A DNA stretch of 64,000 nt from Variovorax sp. KK3 (GTDB lineage: Bacteria; Pseudomonadota; Gammaproteobacteria; Burkholderiales; Burkholderiaceae_C). A model generated the notes under the pieces. The model saw only the letters and a list, made by a program, of their open reading frames with translations, was not told where the DNA came from and ran no database searches. Every line of letters starts with the position of its first letter. The stretch's first letter is position 1. The stretch is taken from the NCBI RefSeq assembly GCF_001984055.1, contig NZ_LYVO01000011.1, positions 43,780 to 107,779 of the forward strand, in the 5' to 3' direction. A program made the translations under genes and the position numbers. This document shows positions 1 to 11,193 of the stretch, piece after piece.

Positions 1-406
1 CTCGCACTCGTACACCGGCAACGCGCTGGCCTGCCGGGCGGCACTGGCGACGCTCGACCTGTTCGCGCAGGAAGACGTGCTGAACCGCAACCGCGGACGC
101 GCGGCGCGCATCCTGCAAGGCTTGCGCAACGGACTGGGCCCGTCGCGCGCCGCGCACCTGCGCCAGCGCGGCATGATCACCGCTTTCGACGTGCGCGCGG
201 CCGGCCCGCGCTTCGCCGAGCGCTTTCACCTGGCAGCGCGCGAGCAGGGGCTGCTGATGCGCCCCATCGGCAGCACCGTCTACCTGATGCCGCCCTACGT
301 GGTGAGCGATGCCGAGATCGATCTGCTGGTCGAGCGCACGCTGGCCACGCTCGATGCAGTAGCGCAACCTCACGCAACGGAGGCCTGCGATGTCGCGCTT
401 GCTTGA
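1..406 (+). CDS. bioA: Adenosylmethionine-8-amino-7-oxononanoate aminotransferase, C-terminal part
   Basis: This is the 3' end of a gene that begins before the window; the reading frame is open from base 2. The product transfers an amino group from S-adenosylmethionine to KAPA to give DAPA, the third-last step of biotin synthesis, with PLP in the cytoplasm. The visible 135 residues start with [20 protein letters not shown], the conserved BioA/class III aminotransferase stretch that follows the PLP lysine, and end with the small C-terminal domain ([18 protein letters not shown]). The PLP lysine lies upstream of the window. The gene overlaps bioF by 17 bases, so the two are cotranscribed and probably translationally coupled. 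Identity is supported by bioF, bioD and bioB directly following. Confidence 0.93.
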   Translation, partial: SHSYTGNALACRAALATLDLFAQEDVLNRNRGRAARILQGLRNGLGPSRAAHLRQRGMITAFDVRAAGPRFAERFHLAAREQGLLMRPIGSTVYLMPPYVVSDAEIDLLVERTLATLDAVAQPHATEACDVALA

Positions 407-1622
407 CCGCCTCCAGCACGAGATCGCCGCGCTCGACGGCCAATCGCTGCGCCGCCGGCGCCAGATCGCCGAGACCCCCTGCGCGCCCGAGCAGCGGCTG
501 ACGCTCGCCGGCGCGACCGCGCCGCGTACCATGCTCGCGTTCGGCAGCAACGACTACCTGGGCCTGGCCGCGCATCCGGCGCTGGCTGCGGCCCTGGCCG
601 AGGGTGCCGCGCGCTACGGCACAGGCAGCGGCGGCTCGCACCTGATCCTGGGCCACTCGCGCGCCCACCACGAACTCGAAGAGCGGCTGGCCGGCTGGAT
701 GGCGCCGTACATCCCCGAAGCGCAGAGCCTGTTCTTCTGCACCGGCTACATGGCCAACCTGGCCGTGCTGTCGGCGCTCGGCGGCGCCGAGGCGGTGATC
801 TTTTCCGAGGCGCTCAACCATGCCTCGCTGATCGACGGCGCCCGGCTGGCCCGCGGCAGCGTGCGGCGCTATCCGCACTGCGACATGCGGGCGCTCGACG
901 CCGAGCTCGCCGCCTGCGACACGCCGGTCAAGCTGATCGTGAGCGATGCCGTGTTCAGCATGGACGGCAACATCGCGCCGGTGGCCGAACTGCTCGCGCT
1001 GGCCGAGCGGCACGACGCCTGGCTGGTGCTCGACGATGCGCACGGCTTCGGCGTGCTGGGCGCGCGCGGCCGGGGCGTGCTCGAGGCCGCCAACCTGCGC
1101 TCCGACCGGCTGGTGCTCATCGGCACGCTGGGCAAGGCGGCCGGTGTGTCGGGCGCCTTCGTGGCGGCGCACCGCACGGTCATCGACTATCTGGTGCAAC
1201 GGGCCCGGACCTACATCTTCACCACCGCCGCGCCACCCGCCATCGCCCATGCGCTGCTCACCAGCCTCGACCTGATCGAGGGCGAGGAGGGCGCCGTGCG
1301 CCGTGCGCAGCTGCGCGCACGCATCGCGCAGTTGCGCGCGGGCGTGCAGGCCGTGCTGCCGGCCGACGGCAGCGCGTGGATGCCCGACTCGCCGACGGCG
1401 ATCCAGCCGCTGATCGTGGGCGACAACGCCCGCGCCCTGCAGCTGTCGGCGCAGCTCGACGGCTTCGGCCTGCGCGTCGGCGCGATCCGTCCGCCCACCG
1501 TGCCGGCCGGCACCGCGCGGCTGCGCATCGCGCTGTCGGCCAGCCATAGCGAAGCCGATGTGTCGCGGCTCGTCGACGCGCTGGGACGCGCCTTGGCTCA
1601 ACCGTGGAAGGAGGCCGCATGA
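390..1622 (+). CDS. bioF: 8-amino-7-oxononanoate synthase
   Basis: A PLP enzyme of the alpha-oxoamine synthase family that condenses pimeloyl-ACP (or pimeloyl-CoA) with L-alanine to KAPA, CO2 and CoA/ACP. The 410-residue length is slightly above the usual 380-390. Visible motifs are the glycine-rich [14 protein letters not shown] region, the [10 protein letters not shown] segment that stacks on and holds the cofactor, and GTLGKA with the Schiff-base lysine at about residue 249. The ATG at 390 has a good ribosome site (ACGGAGG, 7 bases upstream). It begins inside the end of bioA and its stop overlaps the bioD start (ATGA), so bioA-F-D form one translationally coupled unit. Confidence 0.96.
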   Translation: MSRLLDRLQHEIAALDGQSLRRRRQIAETPCAPEQRLTLAGATAPRTMLAFGSNDYLGLAAHPALAAALAEGAARYGTGSGGSHLILGHSRAHHELEERLAGWMAPYIPEAQSLFFCTGYMANLAVLSALGGAEAVIFSEALNHASLIDGARLARGSVRRYPHCDMRALDAELAACDTPVKLIVSDAVFSMDGNIAPVAELLALAERHDAWLVLDDAHGFGVLGARGRGVLEAANLRSDRLVLIGTLGKAAGVSGAFVAAHRTVIDYLVQRARTYIFTTAAPPAIAHALLTSLDLIEGEEGAVRRAQLRARIAQLRAGVQAVLPADGSAWMPDSPTAIQPLIVGDNARALQLSAQLDGFGLRVGAIRPPTVPAGTARLRIALSASHSEADVSRLVDALGRALAQPWKEAA

Positions 1623-2317
1623 CGCCGCATTGCTTCGTCACCGGCACCGACACCGGCGTGGGCAAGACGCTGGTCAGCAGCGCGATCTTGTTTTCTCTCG
1701 CGGCATCGGGCCTGCGCGCCGTCGGCATGAAGCCGGTGGCCGCGGGTGTCGAGCAGATCGATGGTGAATGGATCAACGAGGACGTGCTGCACCTCGATGC
1801 CGCGGGCAACGTCGAGGCGCCGCTCGCGCTGCGCTGCCCGTACCTCCTGCGTGCACCGATGTCGCCGCATCTGGCCGCACATGACGAGGGCGTTCGCATC
1901 GAACTGCCGACGTTGCGCAGCGCCTACGAAGCGCTCGCGCAGCGCGCCGACGTGGTGGTGGTCGAAGGTGCGGGCGGCTTTCGTGTGCCGCTGGCCGACG
2001 ACCTGGATGGCGCCGACCTGGCGCAGGCGCTGGGCCTGCCCGTCGTGCTGGTGGTCGGCCTGCGTCTCGGCTGCCTCAACCACGCGCTGCTGACCGCGGA
2101 GGCGATCCGCGCGCGCGGCCTGCGTCTGGCCGGGTGGGCGGGCAGTGTCGTCGATCCGCACATGCTGGCGCTGCAGGCCAACGTCGACACGCTGCGCGCC
2201 CGGCTGAACGCCCCTTTCCTCGGCGTGGTGCCGCGCCTCGCGGCGCCCGATGCGGCCCGGGCGGCCCGCCATCTCGACCTGCGCGTGCTGTGCAGCGACG
2301 CGGCGCTGGCCGCTTGA
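1619..2317 (+). CDS. bioD: Dethiobiotin synthetase
   Basis: ATP-dependent enzyme that closes the ureido ring of dethiobiotin from DAPA and CO2. The P-loop GTDTGVGKT is at residues 9-17 and the second nucleotide-contact motif [12 protein letters not shown] follows near residue 115. An upstream in-frame GTG at 1604 would add five residues, but the ATG at 1619 is preferred: AAGGAGG lies 5 bases before it, it overlaps the bioF stop as ATGA, and the protein then begins [13 protein letters not shown] like its relatives. Length is 232 residues, typical for the family. A 27-base gap separates it from bioB. Confidence 0.95.
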   Translation: MTPHCFVTGTDTGVGKTLVSSAILFSLAASGLRAVGMKPVAAGVEQIDGEWINEDVLHLDAAGNVEAPLALRCPYLLRAPMSPHLAAHDEGVRIELPTLRSAYEALAQRADVVVVEGAGGFRVPLADDLDGADLAQALGLPVVLVVGLRLGCLNHALLTAEAIRARGLRLAGWAGSVVDPHMLALQANVDTLRARLNAPFLGVVPRLAAPDAARAARHLDLRVLCSDAALAA

Positions 2318-2344
2318 GACGAGACACGAGAACAGAACACTTCC

Positions 2345-3340
2345 ATGGAACAAACACTGAGCTTCATCGAACGCAAGTCCGTCCAGCACGCGATTCCGGA
2401 ACACGCCGACTGGACCGTCGACCGCGTCGCCGCCCTCTTCGAACTGCCCTTCAACGACCTGCTGTTCCGCGCGCAGCAGGTGCACCGTCAGCATTTCGAC
2501 GCCAACACCATCCAGCTGTCGACCCTGCTGTCGATCAAGACCGGCGGCTGCGAGGAAGACTGCGGCTACTGCCCCCAGAGCGCGCACCACGACGCCGGCG
2601 TCAAAGCCGAAAAGCTCATGGCGCTCGACGACGTGCTCGCCGCAGCGCAAGCCGCCAAGGACAACGGCGCGACCCGCTTCTGCATGGGGGCCGCCTGGCG
2701 CAGCCCGAAGGAACGACATCTCGAGCCGGTGAAGGCGATGGTGCGCGGCGTCAAGGCGATGGGCCTGGAAACCTGCGTCACGCTCGGCATGCTCGAGGTC
2801 GAGCAGGCACTGCAGCTCAAGGACGCGGGCCTCGACTACTACAACCACAACCTCGACAGCGCGCCGGAGTTCTACGACAAGATCATCAGCACCCGCACCT
2901 ACCAGGACCGCCTGGACACGCTCGGCCACGTGCGCGACGCCGGCATCCACGTGTGCTGCGGCGGCATCGTCGGCATGGGCGAGTCGCGCCTCGAACGCGC
3001 GGGGCTGATCGCGCAGCTCGCGAACCTCGATCCATACCCCGAGTCCGTGCCCATCAACAACCTGGTGCAGGTCGAGGGCACGCCCCTGGCCGGCACCGAG
3101 CCGCTCGACCCCTTCGAGTTCGTGCGCACCATCGCCGTGGCCCGCATCACCATGCCCAAGACCATGGTGCGCCTCTCGGCCGGCCGCGAGCAAATGGACG
3201 AATCGCTCCAGGCGCTCTGCTTCATGGCCGGCGCCAACTCCATCTTTTACGGCGATCGCCTGCTGACCACCGCCAACCCGCAAGCCGCGAAAGACCGCGC
3301 GCTGCTGGCGCGGCTGGGCATGCGTACCGGCGACGCCTGA
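2345..3340 (+). CDS. bioB: Biotin synthase
   Basis: Radical SAM enzyme that inserts sulfur into dethiobiotin to make biotin; it acts as a cytoplasmic homodimer with a [4Fe-4S] and a [2Fe-2S] cluster. The cluster-binding CxxxCxxC is visible as CEEDCGYC at residues 69-76. [13 protein letters not shown] and the C-terminal YGDRLLTT segment are also characteristic. At 331 residues it has the normal length. There is only a weak ribosome site before the ATG. It lies 27 bases after bioD and 30 bases before the biotin-dependent carboxylase gene, so biotin synthesis and a major biotin consumer appear to share a transcript. Confidence 0.97.
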   Translation: MEQTLSFIERKSVQHAIPEHADWTVDRVAALFELPFNDLLFRAQQVHRQHFDANTIQLSTLLSIKTGGCEEDCGYCPQSAHHDAGVKAEKLMALDDVLAAAQAAKDNGATRFCMGAAWRSPKERHLEPVKAMVRGVKAMGLETCVTLGMLEVEQALQLKDAGLDYYNHNLDSAPEFYDKIISTRTYQDRLDTLGHVRDAGIHVCCGGIVGMGESRLERAGLIAQLANLDPYPESVPINNLVQVEGTPLAGTEPLDPFEFVRTIAVARITMPKTMVRLSAGREQMDESLQALCFMAGANSIFYGDRLLTTANPQAAKDRALLARLGMRTGDA

Positions 3341-3370
3341 ACCTCTTTACTCCAACAAGGAAGCCCTGCC

Positions 3371-5383
<2,013 letters not shown>

Positions 5384-5393
5384 TTTGCTGTCG

Positions 5394-5428
5394 CGTCCGT
5401 GAAGATGCTTTCACGGACGGTTGTTTGC
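5394..5428. terminator. Rho-independent terminator after the bio-mcc operon
   Basis: A perfect 10-bp stem, CGTCCGTGAA (5394-5403) and TTCACGGACG (5410-5419), with a 6-base loop and a T-rich tail (GTTGTTTG) lies 10 bases after the carboxylase stop. It can also serve the orphan gene that converges from the other strand, although its minus-side T-run is poor. Confidence 0.75.
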
Positions 5429-5431
5429 GTT

Positions 5432-5902
5432 TCAGATGTTCTGGATTTCGTCAGTTTTGCGGCGAACGAATTGACCGATTTCAAATTCGCTTGCTCGCTG
5501 TGCGGGTGGTAATCTTAGTTGCTCGTCAACAAATAGCGATAATGCTTCCGTCAGAGGCTTGACATGGGATTGTTCCACGGTGATTTTTTCGTCGCGAAGG
5601 GATATTTGGCATAACAACTCCAAGGCCACGTTGTCGATCGTTATGGGCTCGTTGAGCGCCTCGTACAACTCGATCTCGATGTCGTCCCCTCCGCTGGCAT
5701 ACTCAAAAGCCTTTTTGGACACCATGCTAAATCGTTCTGCTTCTGGAATATCGAAGGCGTCAAAAATGGATTTGTATTTTGTCAGAGAATTTTCAATGTT
5801 TTGCTCGAGAAGTTGGCCATGGAAGATGACCCGAGAAGTCAAGTTCGAGGCAGGGGTCTCATTAGGCGTGGTAGCGCGTAGGGTGTTGGGCGAAATTTGC
5901 AT
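5432..5902 (-). CDS. Orphan 156-residue protein in an AT-rich islet
   Basis: I do not recognise this protein. It is 156 residues, acidic, without a signal peptide, membrane span or cysteine cluster. The first 25 residues are rich in Ser, Thr, Asn and Pro (MQISPNTLRATTPNETPASN), a composition seen in type III secreted proteins but not diagnostic. The rest looks helical with a charged C-terminus (FVRRKTDEIQNI). Codon and base use are visibly AT-richer than the neighbours, like the chaperone/effector genes at 53.2-55.3 kb. The gene is on the opposite strand to, and interrupts, an otherwise colinear leucine-catabolic run. No clear ribosome site precedes the ATG at 5902, so the start is uncertain. 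Confidence 0.6.
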   Translation of the reverse strand: MQISPNTLRATTPNETPASNLTSRVIFHGQLLEQNIENSLTKYKSIFDAFDIPEAERFSMVSKKAFEYASGGDDIEIELYEALNEPITIDNVALELLCQISLRDEKITVEQSHVKPLTEALSLFVDEQLRLPPAQRASEFEIGQFVRRKTDEIQNI

Positions 5903-6033
5903 TTAAATGAATGTGATGATTTCTCGATCCTTCGAATAGATCGAGCGAGCTTTGTAACTGGCCACTTGCATTGGTTCCCGAGCAGTCCACGAAGTTTTTT
6001 TCTTCCATGCCAACTTGGCTAATTGATATATAG

Positions 6034-6963
6034 ATGCTAATAACAGTTTGCCTAAGCCAGACCCGCACGGAGCCGTGGGTCGAAGGCCTGCGCGCCGCGC
6101 TGCCGGAGGCCGATGTCGATGCGTGGGAGCCGGGCGCGCCGCAAGCCGATCACGCCGTGGTGTGGGCTCCTCCACAAGCGTTCATCGACGAGCAGGCGAA
6201 CTTGCGCGGCCTGTTCAACATCGGTGCCGGCGTCGACGCGTTGCTCAAGCTCGCGCTGCCGCCTGCGATCCGGGTCGTCCGCCTCGACGATGCGGGCATG
6301 TCCGTCCAGATGGCCGAGTACGTGTGCCATGCGCTGATCCGCCACTTCCGCGAGTTCGACTTCTACGAGGCCGAGGCCCGCGAAGGCCGCTGGGCTTTTC
6401 GCAAGCCGCGCGAGCGCGAGGACTTCGCGGTCGGCGTGATGGGGCTCGGCGTGCTGGGCGAGCGTGTGGCCCGCGCCGTGGCCCAGTTCGAATTCCCGGT
6501 CAACGGCTGGAGCCGCTCGCCCAGAGCCGTCGAGGGGCTGCGCTGCTACGCCGGCGAGGACGAGTTCGATGCCTTCCTGAGCGCCAGCCGCGTGCTGGTC
6601 AACCTGCTGCCGCTGACCGAGTCCACGCGCGGCATCCTCGACCGCCGCAACCTGTCGCAGCTGAACCGCGGCGAGCCCGGCGGCTACCTGATCAACGTGG
6701 CCCGCGGCGCGCACCTGGCCGAAGCCGACCTGATTCCACTGCTCGACAGTGGCCAGTTGGCCGGCGCCACGCTCGACGTGTTCGAGGTCGAGCCGCTGCC
6801 TCCGGATCACCCCTTCTGGCGCCACCCGAAGATCACCGTCACGCCCCACGGCTCGGCACGCACGATGCGCGAGGCCTCCATCGCCCAGATCGCGGGCAAG
6901 ATCCGCGCGATGGAGCGTGGAGAGCCTGTGGCGGGTGTGGTCGACCTGTTGCGCGGATACTGA
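6034..6963 (+). CDS. ghrA: Glyoxylate/hydroxypyruvate reductase A (D-2-hydroxyacid dehydrogenase)
   Basis: NAD(P)H-dependent reductase of the D-2-hydroxyacid dehydrogenase family, GhrA subgroup, expected to reduce glyoxylate and hydroxypyruvate in the cytoplasm. Residues are in the expected order: nucleotide-binding GLGVLG near residue 137, catalytic Arg in NVARGAH (about 224), Glu in FEVEPLP (about 252) and His in TPHGSA (about 272). The 309-residue length fits GhrA (312 in E. coli). The ATG at 6034 lies inside the AT-rich islet with only a weak ribosome site, but the N-terminus MLITVCLSQTRTEPWVEGL aligns with the family. Twenty-five bases separate it from the HMG-CoA lyase gene; its physiological substrate here is uncertain. 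Confidence 0.85.
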   Translation: MLITVCLSQTRTEPWVEGLRAALPEADVDAWEPGAPQADHAVVWAPPQAFIDEQANLRGLFNIGAGVDALLKLALPPAIRVVRLDDAGMSVQMAEYVCHALIRHFREFDFYEAEAREGRWAFRKPREREDFAVGVMGLGVLGERVARAVAQFEFPVNGWSRSPRAVEGLRCYAGEDEFDAFLSASRVLVNLLPLTESTRGILDRRNLSQLNRGEPGGYLINVARGAHLAEADLIPLLDSGQLAGATLDVFEVEPLPPDHPFWRHPKITVTPHGSARTMREASIAQIAGKIRAMERGEPVAGVVDLLRGY

Positions 6964-6988
6964 ACAACACCCCACGAGAGACATCACC

Positions 6989-7909
6989 ATGACACTCCCC
7001 AACCGTGCCAAGCTCGTCGACGTCGGTCCGCGCGACGGCCTCCAGAACGAGAAGCAGGCCGTCCCGGCCGAGGTCAAGATCGGCCTGGTCCACCGGCTGC
7101 AGGAAGCCGGCCTCAAGGAGATCGAGGTCACCAGCTTCGTCAGCCCCAAGTGGGTGCCGCAGATGGCCGACAACGCCGAGGTGATGCACGGCATCGAGCG
7201 CCGGGCCGGCGTGCGCTACTCGGTGCTCACGCCCAACATGAAGGGCTTCGAGGCCGCCATCGCCGCGCCGCGCGAGGAGTGGCCCGACGAGATCGTGGTC
7301 TTCGGTGCCGCCAGCGAGGCCTTCAGCCAGAAGAACATCAACTGCTCGATCGCCGAGAGCATCGAGCGCTTCCGGCCGGTGGCCGAGGCGGCGCGCGAGA
7401 AGGGCATCTTCGTGCGCGGCGCGATGTCGTGCACGGTGGGTTGCCCCTACGAAGGCGAGATCGCGCCCGAGCGGGTCGGCATGCTGGCGAAGCTCATGAA
7501 GGGCATCGGCGTGCAGCACGTGGGCGTGGCCGACACCATCGGCGTCGGCACGCCGGTGAAGGTGCGGCGCGCGCTCGAGGCGACGCTGGCGCACTACGCC
7601 GTCGACGAGGTCTCGGGCCACTACCACGACACCTACGGCCAGGCGCTGTCGAACACCTTGGCCAGCCTCGAGATGGGCATCTGGCAGTTCGACACCTCGG
7701 TCGGCGGCCTGGGCGGCTGCCCCTTCGCCAAAGGCGCGACCGGCAACGTCGCGACCGAAGACGTGGTCTACATGCTGCAGGGCATGGGCATCGAGACGGG
7801 CATCGACCTCGACCTGCTCATCGACGCGGGCGTCTACATCAACCAGGCCTTGGGGCGCGAGCCGAACTCGCGCGTGTCCAAAGCCATCCGCACCAAGCGA
7901 GCGAATTGA
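6989..7909 (+). CDS. Hydroxymethylglutaryl-CoA lyase
   Basis: Cleaves (S)-HMG-CoA to acetoacetate and acetyl-CoA, the last step of leucine degradation. The family signature is clear: VDVGPRDGLQNE at the N-terminus, the metal-binding HYHDTYGQ near residue 210, and the catalytic-cysteine loop SVGGLGGCPFAKGATGN near residue 245. The 306-residue length is typical. The in-frame region upstream to 6749 is not counted, because the ATG at 6989 starts the conserved N-terminus. Together with the mccA-like gene upstream it marks this region as a leucine/isovalerate pathway locus. The YbaK gene starts 3 bases after the stop. Confidence 0.95.
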   Translation: MTLPNRAKLVDVGPRDGLQNEKQAVPAEVKIGLVHRLQEAGLKEIEVTSFVSPKWVPQMADNAEVMHGIERRAGVRYSVLTPNMKGFEAAIAAPREEWPDEIVVFGAASEAFSQKNINCSIAESIERFRPVAEAAREKGIFVRGAMSCTVGCPYEGEIAPERVGMLAKLMKGIGVQHVGVADTIGVGTPVKVRRALEATLAHYAVDEVSGHYHDTYGQALSNTLASLEMGIWQFDTSVGGLGGCPFAKGATGNVATEDVVYMLQGMGIETGIDLDLLIDAGVYINQALGREPNSRVSKAIRTKRAN

Positions 7910-7911
7910 CC

Positions 7912-8403
7912 ATGTGCGGAGCCGAACTCAATGCACTGCCCGAAGGCGTGCAGCGCGTGGCGCGGCTGCTGCAGGACAAGGGCCATCCGCACGCGCCGCG
8001 CATGCTCGACGACGCCTGCCGCACCGCCCAGCAGGCCGCCGACGCATTGGGCATCTCGGTCGCGCAGATAGCCAAGAGCATCGTGTTCCGCCGCAAGAGC
8101 GACGAGGCGGCCGTGCTGGTCGTGACCTCGGGCGACAAGCGGGTGGACGAGAAGAAGGTCGAGGCCTTGGTCGGCGCGAAGCTGGGCCGGGCCGATGCCG
8201 AGTTCGTCAAGCGGGCCACCGGCTTCTCGATCGGCGGCGTCTCGCCCTTCGCGCATGCCAGCAAGCCGGTGATGCTGATCGACCGCGAACTGTTCCGCTT
8301 TTCGGAAGTGTGGGCCGCGGCGGGCCATCCGCATGCGGTGGTGCAGCTCACGCCGCAGGACCTCGAAGCCTTGACCGGTGCGCCGGTGGCGGACGTGGTG
8401 TGA
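7912..8403 (+). CDS. YbaK/EbsC-type aminoacyl-tRNA deacylase
   Basis: A 163-residue single-domain protein of the YbaK/ProX family, which hydrolyses mischarged tRNAs such as Cys-tRNA(Pro). It has the family's conserved lysine region (AQIAKSIVFRRK), the GDKRVDEKK segment and the glycine loop GFSIGGVSPFAH. Substrate specificity cannot be read from the sequence. It starts 3 bases after the HMG-CoA lyase stop, and its TGA overlaps the GTG of the next gene, so it is within the same operon by spacing rather than by function. Confidence 0.88.
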   Translation: MCGAELNALPEGVQRVARLLQDKGHPHAPRMLDDACRTAQQAADALGISVAQIAKSIVFRRKSDEAAVLVVTSGDKRVDEKKVEALVGAKLGRADAEFVKRATGFSIGGVSPFAHASKPVMLIDRELFRFSEVWAAAGHPHAVVQLTPQDLEALTGAPVADVV

Positions 8404-8654
8404 GCGTCGACGAAGCGACGACGCTGATCGAGCGCGCTGTCGCGGCACGCGCGACGCCGCGGGACGTGCCCTCGCCCTGCATCACGGTGTGCCGCATGGA
8501 GGCCGGCAGCGGCTTCTGCGAAGGCTGCCTGCGCACCATCGACGAGATCGCGGCCTGGCGCACGATGGACGACGCCGCGCGGCGCAGCGTCTGGCGCGCC
8601 ATCGAACTGCGCGCGGCGGCGGGATTCCTGGTTTCCACGGAGCACAAGCCATGA
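8400..8654 (+). CDS. DUF1289 family small protein
   Basis: An 84-residue protein with the DUF1289 pattern: SPCITVCRMEAGSGFCEGC, where four cysteines are likely to bind metal, followed by RTIDEIAAWRTMDDAARRSVW. The function of the family is unknown. The GTG at 8400 overlaps the stop of the YbaK gene (GTGA) and the stop overlaps the ATG of the next gene (ATGA), so three genes are translationally coupled. An alternative start cannot be excluded, since no strong ribosome site is visible. Confidence 0.82.
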   Translation: MSVDEATTLIERAVAARATPRDVPSPCITVCRMEAGSGFCEGCLRTIDEIAAWRTMDDAARRSVWRAIELRAAAGFLVSTEHKP

Positions 8655-9295
8655 AGCAGATCGTCTTTCATCTGGACTTCATCTCGCCCTATGCCTACCT
8701 GGCCTTCGAGCATCTGCCGCGGGCGCTGGAAGGGCTGAGCTACGGCGTGGCCTACCGGCCGGTGCTGCTCGGTGCGCTGCTCAAGCAGCACGGCCAGCTG
8801 GGGCCGGCGGAGATTCCGGCCAAGCGGGCCTGGACCTATCGCCACGTGCTGTGGCTGGGGCAGGCCCACGACATCGCGATCGAGATGCCGGCCACGCATC
8901 CTTACAACCCCTTGCCGCACCTGCGCGTGGCGCTGGCGGCCAGCAGCGACGGCGACATCAGCCGGCACGTCGCGGAGACCGTGTTCCGGCAGGTCTGGCA
9001 GGGCGGCGCAGAGGCGGGCGATGCGACGCGCTTGGCCGACCTGGCGAGCGGGCTGCCGTTGCGGCGCGATGCGGCGGGCGACGAGGTCAAGGCGCAGCTC
9101 AAGGCCAACACCGAAGCGGCCATCGCGGCCGGCGTGTTCGGCGTGCCGGCCTTCGAGGTCGACGGCCGCATGTTCTGGGGCTTCGACGGGCTCGCGATGC
9201 TCGGCGCTTATCTGCGGAACGATCGGTGGTTCGCCGAGTCGCATTGGGACGCTGCGCCCGCACGTCCATCGCTGCTGCGCAGCAGCAAAAGCTGA
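8651..9295 (+). CDS. 2-hydroxychromene-2-carboxylate isomerase family protein (DsbA fold)
   Basis: A 214-residue thioredoxin-fold protein of the DsbA/kappa-GST type. It opens with FHLDFISPYAYLAFE, where the SPYAYL motif replaces the CxxC of true DsbA, and carries GVFGVPAFEVDGRMFWG, the cis-proline region typical of 2-hydroxychromene-2-carboxylate isomerases. Those enzymes isomerise a naphthalene-pathway intermediate with glutathione, but no naphthalene genes are nearby, so a general glutathione-dependent role is more likely. It is translationally coupled to the DUF1289 gene. Confidence 0.83.
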   Translation: MKQIVFHLDFISPYAYLAFEHLPRALEGLSYGVAYRPVLLGALLKQHGQLGPAEIPAKRAWTYRHVLWLGQAHDIAIEMPATHPYNPLPHLRVALAASSDGDISRHVAETVFRQVWQGGAEAGDATRLADLASGLPLRRDAAGDEVKAQLKANTEAAIAAGVFGVPAFEVDGRMFWGFDGLAMLGAYLRNDRWFAESHWDAAPARPSLLRSSKS

Positions 9296-9336
9296 ATTTC
9301 CTACAGGCTGAAACGCCCGCCACGGGTTTCACCTTA

Positions 9337-9422
9337 AATCGTCAGCGACGATTCAGTTTGGCGAAAGGCTTGGGTCAGTCGCCGCTCCAAGAATTCGACC
9401 ACGCCCCACGCCGTGGGTCGAA
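9337..9422. promoter_or_regulatory. Two inverted repeats upstream of the MHS transporter gene
   Basis: The 144-base gap before the transporter holds a palindrome AATCGTC-AGC-GACGATT (9337-9353) and a second inverted repeat TTCGACC (9394-9400) with GGTCGAA (9416-9422). Both are placed where a regulator could bind before the ribosome site at 9428. No regulator gene is adjacent, and the function is inferred only from symmetry and position. Confidence 0.4.
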
Positions 9423-9439
9423 ATTTAGGAGACGACGCA

Positions 9440-11134
9440 ATGGCAGCCACACTTGATTCACGGGGACAGCCGCACGCGGCCCCCCGGCCCATGTCCGCGG
9501 AGGAGAAGAAGGTCATCTTCGCGTCCTCGCTCGGCACCGTGTTCGAGTGGTACGACTTCTATCTGTACGGCTCGCTCGCGGCCATCATCGCCAGGCAGTT
9601 CTTCAGCGGCCTCGATGCCGGCGCGGCCTTCATCTTCGCGCTGCTGGCCTTCGCCGCCGGCTTCCTGGTGCGGCCGTTCGGCGCCATCGTGTTCGGCCGG
9701 CTCGGCGACATGATCGGGCGCAAGTACACCTTCCTCGTCACCATCCTGATCATGGGCCTGTCGACCTTCATCGTCGGCCTGCTGCCCACCTACGCGACCA
9801 TCGGCGTCGCGGCGCCGGTCATCCTGATCGCGCTGCGCATGCTGCAGGGCCTGGCGCTCGGCGGCGAGTACGGCGGTGCCGCCACCTACGTGGCCGAGCA
9901 CGCGCCGCACGGCAAGCGCGGTGCCTACACCTCGTGGATCCAGACCACTGCCACGCTCGGCCTGTTCCTGAGCCTGCTGGTCATCCTGGGCGTGCGCACC
10001 TGGCTCGGCGAAGAGGCCTTCGCATCCTGGGGCTGGCGCGTGCCGTTCCTGGTGTCGATCGCGCTGCTGGCCATCTCGGTGTGGATTCGGCTGTCGTTGT
10101 CCGAATCGCCGGCCTTCCAGCGCATGAAGGCCGAGGGCAAGACCTCGAAGGCGCCGCTCGCCGAATCCTTCGGCCAGTGGAAGAACCTCAAGATCGTGAT
10201 CCTGGCGCTCGTCGGCCTGACCGCCGGCCAGGCCGTGGTCTGGTACTCGGGCCAGTTCTACGCGCTCTTCTTCCTGACGCAACAGCTCAAGGTGGACGCC
10301 ACCAGCGCCAACCTGATGATCGCGGCGGCGCTGCTGATCGGCACGCCTTTCTTCGTGGTCTTCGGCACGTTGTCGGACAAGATCGGCCGCAAGCCCATCA
10401 TCATGGCCGGCTGCCTGCTGGCGGTGGTGACCTACTTCCCGGTCTTCAAGATGCTGACCACCTATGCCAACCCCGACCTGGCCAAAGCCCAGGCGACGGC
10501 CGGCGTGACGGTGACGGCCGATCCGAAGTCCTGCTCGTTCCAGGGCAACCCGGTGGCGCGCGAGATCGACTTCAAGAGCTCCTGCGACATCGCCAAGCGC
10601 TACCTGGTGCAGAACTCGGTGAGCTACGACAACATCGAAGGCGCCCCGGGCTCGAAGGCCGTGGTCAAGATCGGTGACAAGACGGTCGAGGCGCCGATCG
10701 GCACCGTGGTGAACAGCAAGTTCGACGAAGCCTCCACCAAGGAAATCGCCGCCTTCAAGAAGGGCGTGTCGGACGACCTCAAGGCCGCCGGCTATCCGGC
10801 CAAGGCCGACCCTGCCAAGATGAACAAGGCGATGGTGGTGGTGCTGCTGACCTACCTGGTGCTGCTGGTCACCATGGTCTACGGGCCTATCGCCGCCATG
10901 CTGGTCGAACTGTTCCCGACCCGCATCCGCTACACATCGATGAGCCTGCCGTACCACATCGGCAACGGCTGGTTCGGCGGCCTGCTGCCGACCACGGCCT
11001 TCGCGATCGTGGCCTCGACCGGCAACATGTACAACGGCCTCTGGTACCCGATCATCATCGCGGGCATGACGCTGGTCATCGGCACGCTCTTCGTGCGCGA
11101 GACCAAGGACGTCGACATCTACGCCAAGGACTGA
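9440..11134 (+). CDS. MFS transporter, metabolite:H+ symporter family, with large periplasmic insert
   Basis: A 564-residue inner-membrane proton symporter of the MHS family (ProP, KgtP and ShiA relatives). The family marks are FEWYDFYLYGSLA in the first span, the loop GRLGDMIGRKY after span 2, GLALGGEYGGA, and GTLSDKIGRKP between spans 8 and 9. MHS members are usually about 430-450 residues. The excess is one block of about 115 residues (about 341-460) between spans 9 and 10, predicted to face the periplasm, with two cysteines (SCSFQG and SSCDIAK) that could form a disulfide. The ATG at 9440 has AGGAGAC at the right distance. The substrate is unknown. A hairpin terminator follows. Confidence 0.88.
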   Translation: MAATLDSRGQPHAAPRPMSAEEKKVIFASSLGTVFEWYDFYLYGSLAAIIARQFFSGLDAGAAFIFALLAFAAGFLVRPFGAIVFGRLGDMIGRKYTFLVTILIMGLSTFIVGLLPTYATIGVAAPVILIALRMLQGLALGGEYGGAATYVAEHAPHGKRGAYTSWIQTTATLGLFLSLLVILGVRTWLGEEAFASWGWRVPFLVSIALLAISVWIRLSLSESPAFQRMKAEGKTSKAPLAESFGQWKNLKIVILALVGLTAGQAVVWYSGQFYALFFLTQQLKVDATSANLMIAAALLIGTPFFVVFGTLSDKIGRKPIIMAGCLLAVVTYFPVFKMLTTYANPDLAKAQATAGVTVTADPKSCSFQGNPVAREIDFKSSCDIAKRYLVQNSVSYDNIEGAPGSKAVVKIGDKTVEAPIGTVVNSKFDEASTKEIAAFKKGVSDDLKAAGYPAKADPAKMNKAMVVVLLTYLVLLVTMVYGPIAAMLVELFPTRIRYTSMSLPYHIGNGWFGGLLPTTAFAIVASTGNMYNGLWYPIIIAGMTLVIGTLFVRETKDVDIYAKD

Positions 11135-11193
11135 AGCTTCGGCTTTTCCGTCATCACCGGAGGGCGGTGCGCGCGCCGCCTTCCGTGTTCAAC

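Noticed and set aside
5862..6068. A small minus-strand frame overlapping the start of the 156-residue orphan gene
   Set aside because: No ribosome site, no conserved features, and it overlaps both the orphan gene and ghrA.
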